From the NCBI GenBank assembly GCA_964577055.1, contig CAZNWC010000009.1, forward strand, positions 73,560 through 137,559: a stretch of DNA of 64,000 nt. The letters are read 5' to 3'. Positions 1-8,029 of the stretch are shown piece after piece. Within the stretch, counting starts at the first letter, position 1. The number at the start of each line of letters is the position of its first letter. The stretch comes from PNNG01 sp964577055. Its GTDB lineage: Bacteria > Bacteroidota > Bacteroidia > UBA7662. The notes below the pieces were generated by a model, which saw only the letters and a list, made by a program, of their open reading frames with translations, was not told where the DNA came from and searched no databases. The position numbers were made by a program, and so were the translations under genes.

Positions 1-33
1 GATTGTTGTACAACTTCCTCAAAAAATACGCCC

Positions 34-1089
34 ATGGATAAGCCCCGCATAGGTATCAGCGTGGGCGATTTGAACGGCATTGGCATGGAGCTCATCATCA
101 AAACGCTGATGGACCCACGCATCACCCACTATTGCACGCCCATTGTGTATGGTTCGTCGCGCACGGCCTCTTACCACCGCAAGGTGCTGGGGGTAAACGA
201 TTGGAGTTTCAACCTCATCAACGAGGCTTCGGCTGCCAATCCGAAACGCGCCAATTTGGTCACCGTTTGGCAAGATGAGGTGAATATCCAGCTCGGTCAA
301 GCCGACCCCGAAGTGGGCAAGTACGCCTTCACTTCGCTCGAAGCCGCGGTGAAAGACCTACAGGCCGGACAAATCGACGCCCTGGTCACTGCGCCCATCA
401 ACAAAGACACCATCCAAAGCGACCAATTCCGCTTTCCGGGTCATACCGAATATTTGCAGGAAGCATTTGGTGCCAAAGAAGTGCTCATGTTTTTGGTGAG
501 CGACAAGCTGCGTGTGGGTACGGTAACCGGTCACATGCCTTTGCGCGAAGTGGCCGGCAAGCTCAAGGAAGCCGACATTCTGCGCAAGCTGCAAATCATG
601 CACCGCTCGTTGCTCATCGATTTTGGCATCCGCCGGCCGCGCATTGCGGTGCTTTCGTTGAATCCGCATGCGGGCGACAACGGATTGCTGGGCAGCGAAG
701 AAAACGACATCATCATTCCCGCAGTGCAAAAAGCCCAGGCCGAAGGCATGCAGGTATACGGTCCGTACGGCGCCGACGGCTTTTTTGGCTCGGCCCTTTT
801 CACCCGTTTTGATGCCGTTTTGGGCATGTACCACGACCAGGTGTTAACGCCCTTCAAGGCCCTTGCTTTTGAAAGTGGGGTGAATTTCACGGCCGGTTTG
901 CCGGCGGTGCGCACTTCGCCCGACCATGGCACCGGCTACGACATTGCAGGTAAAAACGAGGCGGATCCATCGTCGTTCCGTGCTTCGCTTTTTGCAGCCA
1001 TCGACTTGTTCAACGCCCGCACCGAAAACCTGGCCTTGGAAGCAGGTTCCCTCAAGGGCGGGAAGGTGAAGCTGGAAGATGAGCGCTGA
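34..1089 (+). CDS. pdxA: 4-hydroxythreonine-4-phosphate dehydrogenase
   Basis: PdxA oxidises 4-phosphohydroxy-L-threonine in the DXP-dependent route to pyridoxal phosphate; it is cytosolic and metal dependent. The 351-residue product has the family's N-terminal GISVGDxNGIG segment. Its three metal-binding histidines are at about H167 (TGHMPL), H212 (NPHAGDNG) and H267 (MYHDQ), matching H166/H211/H266 of the E. coli enzyme. PGHTEYL near residue 136 and the DHGTGYDIAG end are also typical. The length is slightly above the usual 330 because of a lysine-rich tail. The ATG at 34 gives the canonical N-terminus; no Shine-Dalgarno sequence is visible. A good terminator follows at 1117. Confidence 0.97.
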   Translation: MDKPRIGISVGDLNGIGMELIIKTLMDPRITHYCTPIVYGSSRTASYHRKVLGVNDWSFNLINEASAANPKRANLVTVWQDEVNIQLGQADPEVGKYAFTSLEAAVKDLQAGQIDALVTAPINKDTIQSDQFRFPGHTEYLQEAFGAKEVLMFLVSDKLRVGTVTGHMPLREVAGKLKEADILRKLQIMHRSLLIDFGIRRPRIAVLSLNPHAGDNGLLGSEENDIIIPAVQKAQAEGMQVYGPYGADGFFGSALFTRFDAVLGMYHDQVLTPFKALAFESGVNFTAGLPAVRTSPDHGTGYDIAGKNEADPSSFRASLFAAIDLFNARTENLALEAGSLKGGKVKLEDER

Positions 1090-1116
1090 ATCTTAAAGAT
1101 GAAAAAAGTATAACAT

Positions 1117-1147
1117 ATCCCGGGGCCAATTTCCCGGGATTTTTTTA
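1117..1147 (+). terminator. Rho-independent terminator after pdxA
   Basis: Perfect 8-bp stem ATCCCGGG (1117-1124) / CCCGGGAT (1133-1140) with an 8-nt loop, followed by seven T residues. It lies 28 bp after the pdxA stop. Confidence 0.85.
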
Positions 1148-1535
1148 TTCGAAAAAAAGTCAAAAGGTTGATGCCGAATGCATCCATTGGAATCAGGGAT
1201 TATAATCATTTCGATCGACAGTAATTTCATTCGCCAATCTGGTGGCTATTTTGTTACCCGCTAAACGCGCAGATTTTAATAGACCATTTCTGCTGCGTTT
1301 ATAGGCAAAGTCTGCGGGAACCCCTATCGTCGAAAACGCGACGCAGCAAGCGCAGATGGTGCGCAGATGGTGCGCAGATGGTGCGCAGCAATTGCCAGAA
1401 ACCAAGCAGCAAGATGCAAAATCTCAGGGTGTGTTGATGTTGATTATTGGTAGAAATGTTGTGGTGTGACGATGAAGTTCAGAAAAGTAGTTGAAAAAGA
1501 TTATTAATTGATGTTTAATTGCGTAATTTGTACGC
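1148..1535. other. gene-free spacer between pdxA and the BrnT/BrnA-type module
   Basis: About 390 bp without a credible gene. It contains a stretch resembling common Bacteroidota intergenic repeats (TCTGCGGGAAC near 1310), the 11-bp tandem repeat at 1350-1388, and an AT-rich run leading to the toxin gene. No other structure was recognised. Confidence 0.6.
1350..1388. repeat. 11-bp tandem repeat, 3.5 copies
   Basis: The unit GCGCAGATGGT occurs at 1350-1360, 1361-1371 and 1372-1382, with a partial copy GCGCAG at 1383-1388. All copies are identical. Confidence 0.9.
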
Positions 1536-1536
1536 A
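1520..1536. promoter_or_regulatory. operator-like palindrome overlapping the brnT start
   Basis: TGCGTA (1520-1525) and TACGCA (1531-1536) form a perfect inverted repeat with a 5-nt spacer, and the last base is the first base of the brnT ATG. Toxin-antitoxin operons are usually autorepressed through such palindromes, so this is a candidate operator. That role is inference. Confidence 0.4.
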
Positions 1537-1802
1537 TGTTTGAATTTGATGCATACAAAAGTGCGCAAAACAAAGAAAAGCATGGAATCGACTTTTTGGA
1601 GGCACAAGAGCTTTGGCAAGATCAATCACGCGTGGTTTTTCCGTCGAGCAATACTGAAGAGCCACGGTATGTAATGATATCAAGGCTTCATGGAAACTGT
1701 TGGTCGGCAATATTTACCTATCGCCAAAATAAAATTCGAATCATATCTGTAAGGAGGTCAAGAGAAAATGAAAAAGCAATCTATTTCGGCAGCAGCATTT
1801 GA
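1536..1802 (+). CDS. brnT: BrnT-family toxin
   Basis: This 88-residue protein matches the BrnT (DUF497) ribonuclease toxin family, which has a RelE-like fold and inhibits translation by cutting RNA. The N-terminal pattern F-x-F-D-x-x-K-S followed by N-x-x-K-H-G-I-D-F and E-A-x-x-L-W-x-D is diagnostic. The C-terminal IRIISVRRSRENEK segment carries the basic residues usual in the active site. The gene overlaps the antitoxin gene by 35 bp, so the two are co-transcribed. The pair looks more A+T rich than pdxA, which suggests acquisition by transfer (an impression, not measured). Confidence 0.9.
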   Translation: MFEFDAYKSAQNKEKHGIDFLEAQELWQDQSRVVFPSSNTEEPRYVMISRLHGNCWSAIFTYRQNKIRIISVRRSRENEKAIYFGSSI

Positions 1803-2010
1803 AGAGGCATTTGATAGAGGCGAAGATATTTTGCCTTACGTTGACTTGAGCAAGGCAACGAGGCCTGGATTGGAACCTCGGCGGGTGAGTGTCGATTTCC
1901 CCGAATGGATGGTGCATGATTTGGATTTGCTGGCCAACAAATTGGGGATTACCCGTCAGAGCCTGATAAAGGTGTACATTGCCGATCGCTTGAAGACGGA
2001 GCAGGGGTAG
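1768..2010 (+). CDS. BrnA-like / CopG-type antitoxin
   Basis: An 80-residue protein starting inside the 3' end of brnT. In BrnT/BrnA modules the toxin gene comes first and the antitoxin second, as here. The N-terminal half is acidic and probably wraps the toxin. The C-terminal half (RRVSVDFPEWMVHDLD, then LGITRQSLIKVYIADRL) is a ribbon-helix-helix DNA-binding domain of the type that dimerises on operators. Predicted role: neutralises BrnT and represses the operon, possibly at the palindrome at 1520-1536. Confidence 0.85.
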   Translation: MKKQSISAAAFEEAFDRGEDILPYVDLSKATRPGLEPRRVSVDFPEWMVHDLDLLANKLGITRQSLIKVYIADRLKTEQG

Positions 2011-2035
2011 GGTGCGTTTTTGTCAAATTCAAACA

Positions 2036-2530
2036 ATGCCAATTATAAAGCTCGAATGTATCATCAATGCACCTAGGGACCGGGTTTTTGACTTGGCACG
2101 TAGCATCGATTTACATCAAATTTCAGCGGGAAATACGAATGAAAGAGCCGTTGCTGGTCGTATCAGTGGATTGATTGACTTGAATGAAACGGTTACCTGG
2201 CGGGCCAAGCACTTGGGTGTTTATCAGCATTTAACAGCCAAAATCTCCGCATTTGATAGGCCAAACCATTTTAACGACGAAATGGTGAGCGGTGCCTTTA
2301 AAAGATTTAAGCACAAACACATCTTCGAATCTCGTCCTGATGGTACAACCCTGATGATTGATTTGTTTGACTATACCGCTCCTTTTGGCTTCCTGGGTAA
2401 ATTGGCGGATGTAATTTTTTTGGAAGCGTATATGGCCGGTTTTTTGCGCCACCGCAACAAAGTCATCAAGGATTTCGCTGAATCAGATAAGTGGAAACAA
2501 TGCTTAGATGTCTCTGGCCAGTTGTTTTAA
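2036..2530 (+). CDS. SRPBCC-family ligand-binding protein
   Basis: A 164-residue cytosolic protein of the SRPBCC (START/polyketide-cyclase-like) superfamily. It opens with IINAPRDRVFDLARSIDLH, the usual beta1-alpha1 element, and has a central W-R-A-K-H-L-G segment and a long C-terminal helix with HRNKVIKDF. An upstream GTG at 2012 is in frame, but the ATG at 2036 gives the start expected for the family. Members of this subgroup are common single-domain proteins in Bacteroidota and their ligand is not known. It sits between a toxin-antitoxin pair and a methylase with no obvious functional link. Confidence 0.75.
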   Translation: MPIIKLECIINAPRDRVFDLARSIDLHQISAGNTNERAVAGRISGLIDLNETVTWRAKHLGVYQHLTAKISAFDRPNHFNDEMVSGAFKRFKHKHIFESRPDGTTLMIDLFDYTAPFGFLGKLADVIFLEAYMAGFLRHRNKVIKDFAESDKWKQCLDVSGQLF

Positions 2531-2591
2531 TGATGCTTATACCTTGGAACTTGCCAATAATCCGAACGGAATCGCGAATTTCGAATTTCAA

Positions 2592-3323
2592 ATGCCGAAC
2601 CTCTACCTCATCCCTTGCCCCCTCGTTCCCAGCGACTACTCCGAAACCGCTGCCGCTGCACTCGCTGCCAGCATTCCTGCAACGGTAGTGCCGCTGGCCA
2701 GCCGACTGAAGCATTGGGTGGTGGAAAGCGAGAAGGAAGGCCGCCGCTATTTGAAGGCTTTGAACCGCGAAATCGACATCAATACCCTGCAAATGACCCT
2801 GCTCAACGAACATTCGGTGGTGCGCGATGCCCGTAAATGGCTGCAGCCAGCCTTGGAGGGGCACGATATGGGACTAATGAGCGATGCGGGTTGTCCGGCC
2901 GTGGCCGACCCCGGTGCCCTCGTTGTGGCCGAAGCCCACCGTTTGGGCATACAAGTGGTTCCCGTAACGGGACCCTCGAGCATCTTGCTTACCCTGATGG
3001 GTTCAGGCTTTAACGGACAAAAATTTGCTTTTCAGGGCTATTTACCGGTCGACAAGGCCGCGCGTAAAAAAGCGCTGCTCGATTTAGAAAACGAAAGCCG
3101 GCAGCGCCACCTGACCCAGCTGTTCATCGAAGCCCCTTACCGCAACAACCAAATGCTTGAAACGGCCATCCAAAGCCTGCACCCCAACACCCGCTTGTGC
3201 ATAGGGGTGGAACTAACGGGCCCCGGTGAGCAGCTCATCAGCCAGCCCATCAGCCAATGGCGCAAAAGTCCCCCGCCCGATATTCATAAGCGGCCGACGG
3301 TGTTTGCGTTGTATGCGGGATAA
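2592..3323 (+). CDS. RsmI-like tetrapyrrole-methylase-fold SAM methyltransferase
   Basis: A 243-residue protein of the tetrapyrrole (corrin/porphyrin) methylase fold, closest by pattern to RsmI, which 2'-O-methylates C1402 of 16S rRNA. Family signatures are MPNLYLIPCPL at the start, GLMSDAGCPAVADPG near residue 98, and VPVTGPSSILLTLMGSGF near 125. Many Bacteroidota carry this shorter paralogue as well as a true RsmI, so the rRNA target should not be assumed. The open frame extends upstream to 2508, overlapping the previous gene, but the ATG at 2592 is where homology begins. Confidence 0.85.
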   Translation: MPNLYLIPCPLVPSDYSETAAAALAASIPATVVPLASRLKHWVVESEKEGRRYLKALNREIDINTLQMTLLNEHSVVRDARKWLQPALEGHDMGLMSDAGCPAVADPGALVVAEAHRLGIQVVPVTGPSSILLTLMGSGFNGQKFAFQGYLPVDKAARKKALLDLENESRQRHLTQLFIEAPYRNNQMLETAIQSLHPNTRLCIGVELTGPGEQLISQPISQWRKSPPPDIHKRPTVFALYAG

Positions 3324-3430
3324 TTCGAGAAGTCGGCGTCTGATTTATTGAGTCAAAATCATTGATTATCAGAATTAAACGAATCGATGGACGGCGACAA
3401 AGCCTTAAGTCGGTTCCGCCTCCGCCCCTT

Positions 3431-3484
3431 GCTTTTTTCGTTTGTTGGCCTCGGGCGTGTAGCTTAGAGCAAACGAAAAAAAGC
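3431..3484. repeat. inverted repeat immediately upstream of fabG
   Basis: GCTTTTTTCGTTTG (3431-3444) faces CAAACGAAAAAAAGC (3470-3484), with one extra A and a 25-nt loop. The right arm ends two bases before the ATG at 3487. In RNA it would hold the start region next to a stable stem. Its function is unknown. Confidence 0.8.
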
Positions 3485-3486
3485 AG

Positions 3487-4230
3487 ATGCAACGATTAGC
3501 CCATAAAGTAGCGGTAATCACCGGCGGTGCCAATGGCATTGGTCGGGCCGCCGCTCTCAAATTTGTAAACGAAGGCGCCCGGGTAATCATTTGGGATGTA
3601 AATACCGAAAAAGGAGCCGCCACCCTGGCCGAGCTCAATGCCATTCAGCCCGGTAACCACTTTGCGCGGGTAGATACCACCCAACTGGCTGCCGTAGAAG
3701 CCGCCACGGCAGAGGTGTTGGCCGCATATGGCCAAATCGACATCCTGGTAAACAATGCGGGCATCACCCGCGATGCTACTTTGGCCAAAATGACGCCCGA
3801 ACAATGGCAGCAGGTCATTGACGTAAACCTCACGGGGGTATTCAACTGCACCAAGGCCATCAGCGTGGGCATGGCCGAGCGGGGCAGCGGCCGCATCATC
3901 AATACCTCTTCGGTGGTGGGGCTGTACGGCAATTTTGGACAAACCAATTATGTAGCCACCAAAGCTGGCGTCATCGGCATGACCAAAACCTGGGCCCGCG
4001 AACTGGGTCGCAAAGGCATTTTGGTGAATGCCGTAGCGCCGGGCTTCATTGCCACCGACATGGTGACCGCCATGCCCGAAAAGGTGCTCGACATGATGCG
4101 CGCACGTTCGCCACTCAACCGTTTGGGCACCCCCGAAGACATTGCCAATGTGTATTGTTTCCTGGCCAGCGACGAAGCTTCGTACATCAGCGGAGCCACC
4201 ATCAGCGTCGACGGTGCCCTCAGCCTCTAA
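3487..4230 (+). CDS. fabG: FabG-type short-chain dehydrogenase (3-oxoacyl-ACP/CoA reductase)
   Basis: A classical SDR of 247 residues. The NAD(P)-binding glycines are GGANGIG at 13-19 and NNAG is at 89-92. The catalytic tetrad is N114, S142, Y155 and K159. The subfamily matches FabG/PhaB reductases, which reduce 3-oxoacyl thioesters with NADPH to 3-hydroxyacyl thioesters; whether the carrier is ACP or CoA cannot be read. The gene is 9 bp upstream of a FabH-like gene, so they form an operon. It is separate from the housekeeping fabH operon at 46 kb, which suggests a specialised pathway rather than bulk fatty-acid synthesis. Confidence 0.88.
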   Translation: MQRLAHKVAVITGGANGIGRAAALKFVNEGARVIIWDVNTEKGAATLAELNAIQPGNHFARVDTTQLAAVEAATAEVLAAYGQIDILVNNAGITRDATLAKMTPEQWQQVIDVNLTGVFNCTKAISVGMAERGSGRIINTSSVVGLYGNFGQTNYVATKAGVIGMTKTWARELGRKGILVNAVAPGFIATDMVTAMPEKVLDMMRARSPLNRLGTPEDIANVYCFLASDEASYISGATISVDGALSL

Positions 4231-4239
4231 ACCCATTCC

Positions 4240-5229
4240 ATGCGCAAAGCTGTCATAACCGGCACCGGCCACTATGTTCCCAAGCGGGTGGTGCCCAACC
4301 AATATTTCAATGAACTGCTGGGTGAAGATGTCGACACCTGGCTCCGCACCAATGTAGAAATCTACGAACGCCGCTGGTGTGCCGAAGACGAAAGCACCGC
4401 CGACCTCTGCGAAAAGGCTGCCCAGCGGGTGTTGGAAGCGGCGGGCATCAGCGCGGCCGATATCGACCTCATCGTTGTGGCCACCGATACACCCGAGTAC
4501 ATTTCGCCCTCCACCGCTGCCGTTTTGCAACACCGCTTGGGGGCGAAAAAAGCCGGTACTTTCGACCTCAATACAGCCTGTGCGGGCTTTGTAACCGCCA
4601 TCGATGTAGCCGCCAAATACATTGTGGCCGACGACCGCTACCAACATGTTTTGGTGATTGGGGCTTATGCCATGAGCAAATACCTCAACCTCACCGACAA
4701 AAAAACCGTCACCCTTTTTGCCGATGGGGCAGGAGGCGTGGTGCTCAGCGCCCAAACGGATACCGAGCGCGGATTCGCTGCCAGTGAGCTGCGCACCGAA
4801 GGCCAGTATGCGGGTTGGATGGGCATTTACGGCGGAGGCACACACTTGCCGCTCAATGCCGAAAGGGTGGCCAACAAAGAACACTTGCTGCAGTTTGTGC
4901 AGAAGTTCCCCAAGGAGCTCAATCCCACCTACTGGACCGATATGACCCAGCATTTATGCCAGCGATTGGGGGTGCAGCCAAGCGACATTGCCCACTTTTT
5001 CATCACCCAAATCAACATCAACAGCATACGCGAAACGCTCGATCGGCTGGGCTTGCCCCACGACCGTGCCACCACCATCATGCACCATTATGGTTATACT
5101 GGTTCGGCGGCCATCCCCATGGCCCTTGATTTGGCGGCTCGTTCGGGAAAAATCAAACCCGGCGACCTCATCATGCTCATTGGCTCGGGAGGGGGGCTGG
5201 CCTTTGCCGCAGCGGCCTTCAGGTACTAG
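4240..5229 (+). CDS. FabH-like thiolase-superfamily protein with altered active site
   Basis: A 329-residue protein of the 3-oxoacyl-ACP synthase III fold. The acyl-accepting cysteine is kept (NTACAGF, C114). The other two catalytic positions are changed: where normal FabH has PHQAN, this has ITQIN (T256 in place of His), and where FabH has YGNT, it has YGYT (Y286 in place of Asn). The true FabH at 46103 in this window has C116/H256/N286, so the comparison is direct. Without His/Asn, decarboxylative condensation with malonyl-ACP is not expected. Acyl transfer or another thioester reaction is more likely. The product is probably handled by the FabG-type reductase encoded just upstream. Confidence 0.85.
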   Translation: MRKAVITGTGHYVPKRVVPNQYFNELLGEDVDTWLRTNVEIYERRWCAEDESTADLCEKAAQRVLEAAGISAADIDLIVVATDTPEYISPSTAAVLQHRLGAKKAGTFDLNTACAGFVTAIDVAAKYIVADDRYQHVLVIGAYAMSKYLNLTDKKTVTLFADGAGGVVLSAQTDTERGFAASELRTEGQYAGWMGIYGGGTHLPLNAERVANKEHLLQFVQKFPKELNPTYWTDMTQHLCQRLGVQPSDIAHFFITQININSIRETLDRLGLPHDRATTIMHHYGYTGSAAIPMALDLAARSGKIKPGDLIMLIGSGGGLAFAAAAFRY

Positions 5230-5276
5230 TTCAAAGTTCAAAGTTCAAGGTTCAAGGTTCAAAGTTCAAGGTTCAA
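5228..5276. repeat. heptamer tandem repeat, 7 copies
   Basis: Seven consecutive 7-bp units of pattern RGTTCAA. The array begins on the last bases of the FabH-like gene's stop codon. Third-position A/G variation at the unit boundary shows it has diverged a little. Confidence 0.92.
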
Positions 5277-5376
5277 AAAGGGGTTTTGCTTCGCTCAACC
5301 CGCATAACGGCCTAAAAAATTCTTAATAACATGAATAATCACTATCCAATATACGCTTGCGACCTACAATCAAGCG

Positions 5377-5397
5377 CCCCTCTCCACTGGAGAGGGG
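5377..5397. repeat. perfect palindrome CCCCTCTCCA/TGGAGAGGGG
   Basis: A 10-bp arm on each side of a single central base, followed by a G-rich tail (AAGGGGGTGAGGC). This form of hairpin looks like a dispersed intergenic element seen in Bacteroidota genomes (recollection, not searched). It lies between the FabH-like gene and the hydrolase and may also end transcription or mark an insertion. Confidence 0.75.
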
Positions 5398-5459
5398 AAG
5401 GGGGTGAGGCCTTGCCAAACTTCAAGGTTCAACGGAAGTTAACCTAAAACACAATCATA

Positions 5460-5483
5460 AATCCCAATCCCAATCCCAATCCC
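5460..5483. repeat. hexamer tandem repeat AATCCC x4
   Basis: Four exact AATCCC units, a telomere-like hexamer, 20 bp before the hydrolase start codon. Confidence 0.9.
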
Positions 5484-5502
5484 AAAGCATAAATCCGCCA
5501 CC

Positions 5503-6525
5503 ATGCCCCACATCTCCACCCCCCGCCTCCGTCAGGCTTACCGCAGCCTCGGCAATCCGGCCCATCCGGCCATTTTGATGGTTCACGGCAACGCCTCTTC
5601 TTCCATTTTTTGGGAAGAACAGATGGAGCTGCTGGCCAACGATTTTTACTGCATCGCGCCCGATTTGCGGGGTTTTGGCGATACCGAAGATTTTTTGATT
5701 GATGCCACACGCGGGTTTGGCGACCATGCCGACGACCTGCTCGAGCTGCTCGACGCCCTGAACCTCCAACAAGTACATGCCATTGGACATTCGTTGGGTG
5801 GCGGCGTGCTGTATACCCTGGTGGGCAAGGCACCCGCACGATTTAAGTCGATAACCTTGGTCAATCCGGCTTCGCCCTTCGGTTTTGGAGGCACCAAAGA
5901 CGTACAGGGTACCCCCTGTTTCCCCGATTTTGCGGGCTCGGGCGGAGGCATTGTCAATCCCGATTTCCCCAAGCTCATAGCCGCGGGCGACCGCAGTGCC
6001 GACAATCCGCAGGCAAGTCCACGCGTGGTGATGAACGCCTTTTACTGGAAACCCCCTTTCACTGCCCCCCGCGAAGAAGCCCTGCTCGATGGATTGTTGA
6101 GCGAAAAAATAGGGGAAGACCGCTACCCCGGCGATTTTGTGGCTTCCGAAAACTATCCTTTTACCGCGCCAGGCCGTTTTGGGCCCATCAACGCCTCATC
6201 GCCCAAATACCTGGGCGATTCGGTAGCCCGTTTTGAGGCTACCAGCATGCCTGTATTGTGGGTGCGCGGCAGCGACGACCAAATTGTGAGCGACAACAGC
6301 TTCTTCGATTTGGGTACGCTCGGAAAATTGGGTTTTATTCCCGGCTATCCGGGCGAAGCCGTATACCCTTCGCAGCCCATGGTAAGTCAAACCCGTTATG
6401 TGTTGGAGCGCCGTTTAGGGGCCTTCACCGAAGTGGTCATGGCCGATACTGGTCACTCGCCCTACATTGAAAAGCCCCAGGAGTTCTACGCGCACTTTTC
6501 GGCTTTCTTGAAGCAAAACGCTTAG
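5503..6525 (+). CDS. alpha/beta-hydrolase
   Basis: A 340-residue alpha/beta-hydrolase without a signal peptide, so cytosolic. The oxyanion segment HGNASS is at 28-33. The nucleophile elbow GHSLGG places Ser at 97, the acid is D258 or D259 in GSDDQIVSD, and the base is H318 in DTGHSPYIEKP. The serine nucleophile rules out the haloalkane-dehalogenase/OleB type, which uses Asp. An insert of about 110 residues between the elbow and the acid forms a large lid. The gene starts a tightly packed three-gene unit with a symporter (1-bp gap) and an acyl-activating ligase, suggesting that it cleaves or releases a compound carried or activated by its neighbours. Confidence 0.85.
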   Translation: MPHISTPRLRQAYRSLGNPAHPAILMVHGNASSSIFWEEQMELLANDFYCIAPDLRGFGDTEDFLIDATRGFGDHADDLLELLDALNLQQVHAIGHSLGGGVLYTLVGKAPARFKSITLVNPASPFGFGGTKDVQGTPCFPDFAGSGGGIVNPDFPKLIAAGDRSADNPQASPRVVMNAFYWKPPFTAPREEALLDGLLSEKIGEDRYPGDFVASENYPFTAPGRFGPINASSPKYLGDSVARFEATSMPVLWVRGSDDQIVSDNSFFDLGTLGKLGFIPGYPGEAVYPSQPMVSQTRYVLERRLGAFTEVVMADTGHSPYIEKPQEFYAHFSAFLKQNA

Positions 6526-6526
6526 C

Positions 6527-8029
6527 ATGAACAATAGCGCCCTGGTACTGCCCACCGCCCTCTTGCTGCTCGCCTACATGGCCACCATCGTTTGGTTGGT
6601 GTTTAGAGGCGCCCGCAAAATCAATTCCCTGGCCGATTATGCCGTGGGAAGCGTACGTTTTTCACCCGTGGCGGTAGGTTTGGCGCTGGCCGCCAGCATG
6701 ACCAGTGCAGCTACTTTTATCATCAACCCGGGCTTTGTGGCCATGTATGGCATCAGCGGATTCATCAGTTATGGCTTGGTGATGCCTGCCGGAGCGCTCA
6801 TCAGCCTGGTGCTGTTGACCAAGGGTTTTAGGCGGTACGGCCAAACCGTGAAAGCCCTCAGCTTGGCCCAATGGATGGGTACCCGTTACCAAAGCAAGGG
6901 TTATGCGTTCTTTTTTGCCGTTCTGGCCCTGCTGCTGGTCACGTTTGTGGTGCTCATCAACGTAGGGCTCACCCAAATTTTGTCGCGCGCCTTGGCTGCC
7001 GATCCGCTATGGGTGTTGACGGGCATTGTGGTTTTCGTGTTTGGCTACATGATGTTCGGCGGTGCCAACAGCATGGTGTACACCAATACCATCCAAGCGG
7101 TTATCATGGCGGTGGTGGCCATCATTTTGCTGGGCTCGGGTTACGAGCATTTCAGCGATGGCGTACATGGTTTTTTGGCCAAACTCAAAGCCATCGATCC
7201 GCTTTTGGTAGCACATACCAATCCCAGCAGCTTTTTGTACCGCGACTGGTTTGAAATGGGCTTGGTGCAGTTCCTAATTGGGGTGGCGGTGGTTTGTCAG
7301 CCACACATCATCACCAAAGCCTTGTTGTTGCAAGAAGAGCGCGATGTGAACCGCTTTTTGGTAACCGGCATTGGGGTACAAGCCTTGTTTTTTCTGGTGG
7401 TAGGCGTTGGGCTGTTCGCCCGCTTGCAATTCCCCGATTTGATGCTCGATGGTCAGAAAATCCCTACCGACGGCATCCTATCGGCTTATGTAGTGCAGGA
7501 GTTTCTGGTGGCCGTTGGCTTGCTGGTGGTGTTGGGACTCATTTCTGCCGGCATCAGCACCCTCGAAGGGCTTATTCAAAGCCTCAGCACCACCATCTCT
7601 ACCGATTTGTTGCCGGTATTCAGGCCACAGATTTTGGGCTTGGCCGACAACAAAAGGGTGTGGCTCAACCGGGTGGTCATCGTTTTGCTGGCAGTGATCG
7701 GCTGGATTTTCAGTTATCGCCAATTGGTGGCACCCAACCTGAGCGTGGCCATTTTCGCCCAAAATGGGGTGTATGCCTATTTTGCCGCAGCCTTTGTGCC
7801 GGTATTGTTCGGCATGTTTTTGCCCAAAGCCCGTTTGATAACGGTGGCAGCTGCGAGTGCCACGGCCTTGCTGGTGCACTTTGGGGTGTATTACGGCGAA
7901 CTTACGTGGTACATGCAAGTGCCAGTTAAAAATCCGGCCATACCCGCCGCCCTGGCCTTGATGGCCGCTTTGTTGGTGGGTGGTGCATTGTATTTTGTAA
8001 GAGATAAAAACCGAATTTTAGCAGCATGA
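6527..8029 (+). CDS. sodium:solute symporter (SSF family)
   Basis: A 500-residue inner-membrane protein with about 13 hydrophobic segments and no signal peptide beyond the first membrane helix. The family hallmark is the early segment LAASMTSAATFIINPGF near residues 55-70, the region around the first core helix that contributes to the Na+ site. GLISAGISTLEGLIQSLSTT near 345 is the second conserved Na+-site region (S-A-x-x-S-T). It is expected to import an organic solute, such as a carboxylate, with Na+. The substrate is not readable. It is wedged between a hydrolase and an acyl ligase whose genes touch or overlap it, so an imported acid is a sensible guess. Confidence 0.88.
   Translation: MNNSALVLPTALLLLAYMATIVWLVFRGARKINSLADYAVGSVRFSPVAVGLALAASMTSAATFIINPGFVAMYGISGFISYGLVMPAGALISLVLLTKGFRRYGQTVKALSLAQWMGTRYQSKGYAFFFAVLALLLVTFVVLINVGLTQILSRALAADPLWVLTGIVVFVFGYMMFGGANSMVYTNTIQAVIMAVVAIILLGSGYEHFSDGVHGFLAKLKAIDPLLVAHTNPSSFLYRDWFEMGLVQFLIGVAVVCQPHIITKALLLQEERDVNRFLVTGIGVQALFFLVVGVGLFARLQFPDLMLDGQKIPTDGILSAYVVQEFLVAVGLLVVLGLISAGISTLEGLIQSLSTTISTDLLPVFRPQILGLADNKRVWLNRVVIVLLAVIGWIFSYRQLVAPNLSVAIFAQNGVYAYFAAAFVPVLFGMFLPKARLITVAAASATALLVHFGVYYGELTWYMQVPVKNPAIPAALALMAALLVGGALYFVRDKNRILAA

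Noticed and set aside
3496..4953. Long open frame of 485 codons on the minus strand over fabG and the FabH-like gene
   Set aside because: It is antisense to two genes with complete family motifs and reads as low-complexity G/H/V-rich text without any family pattern.
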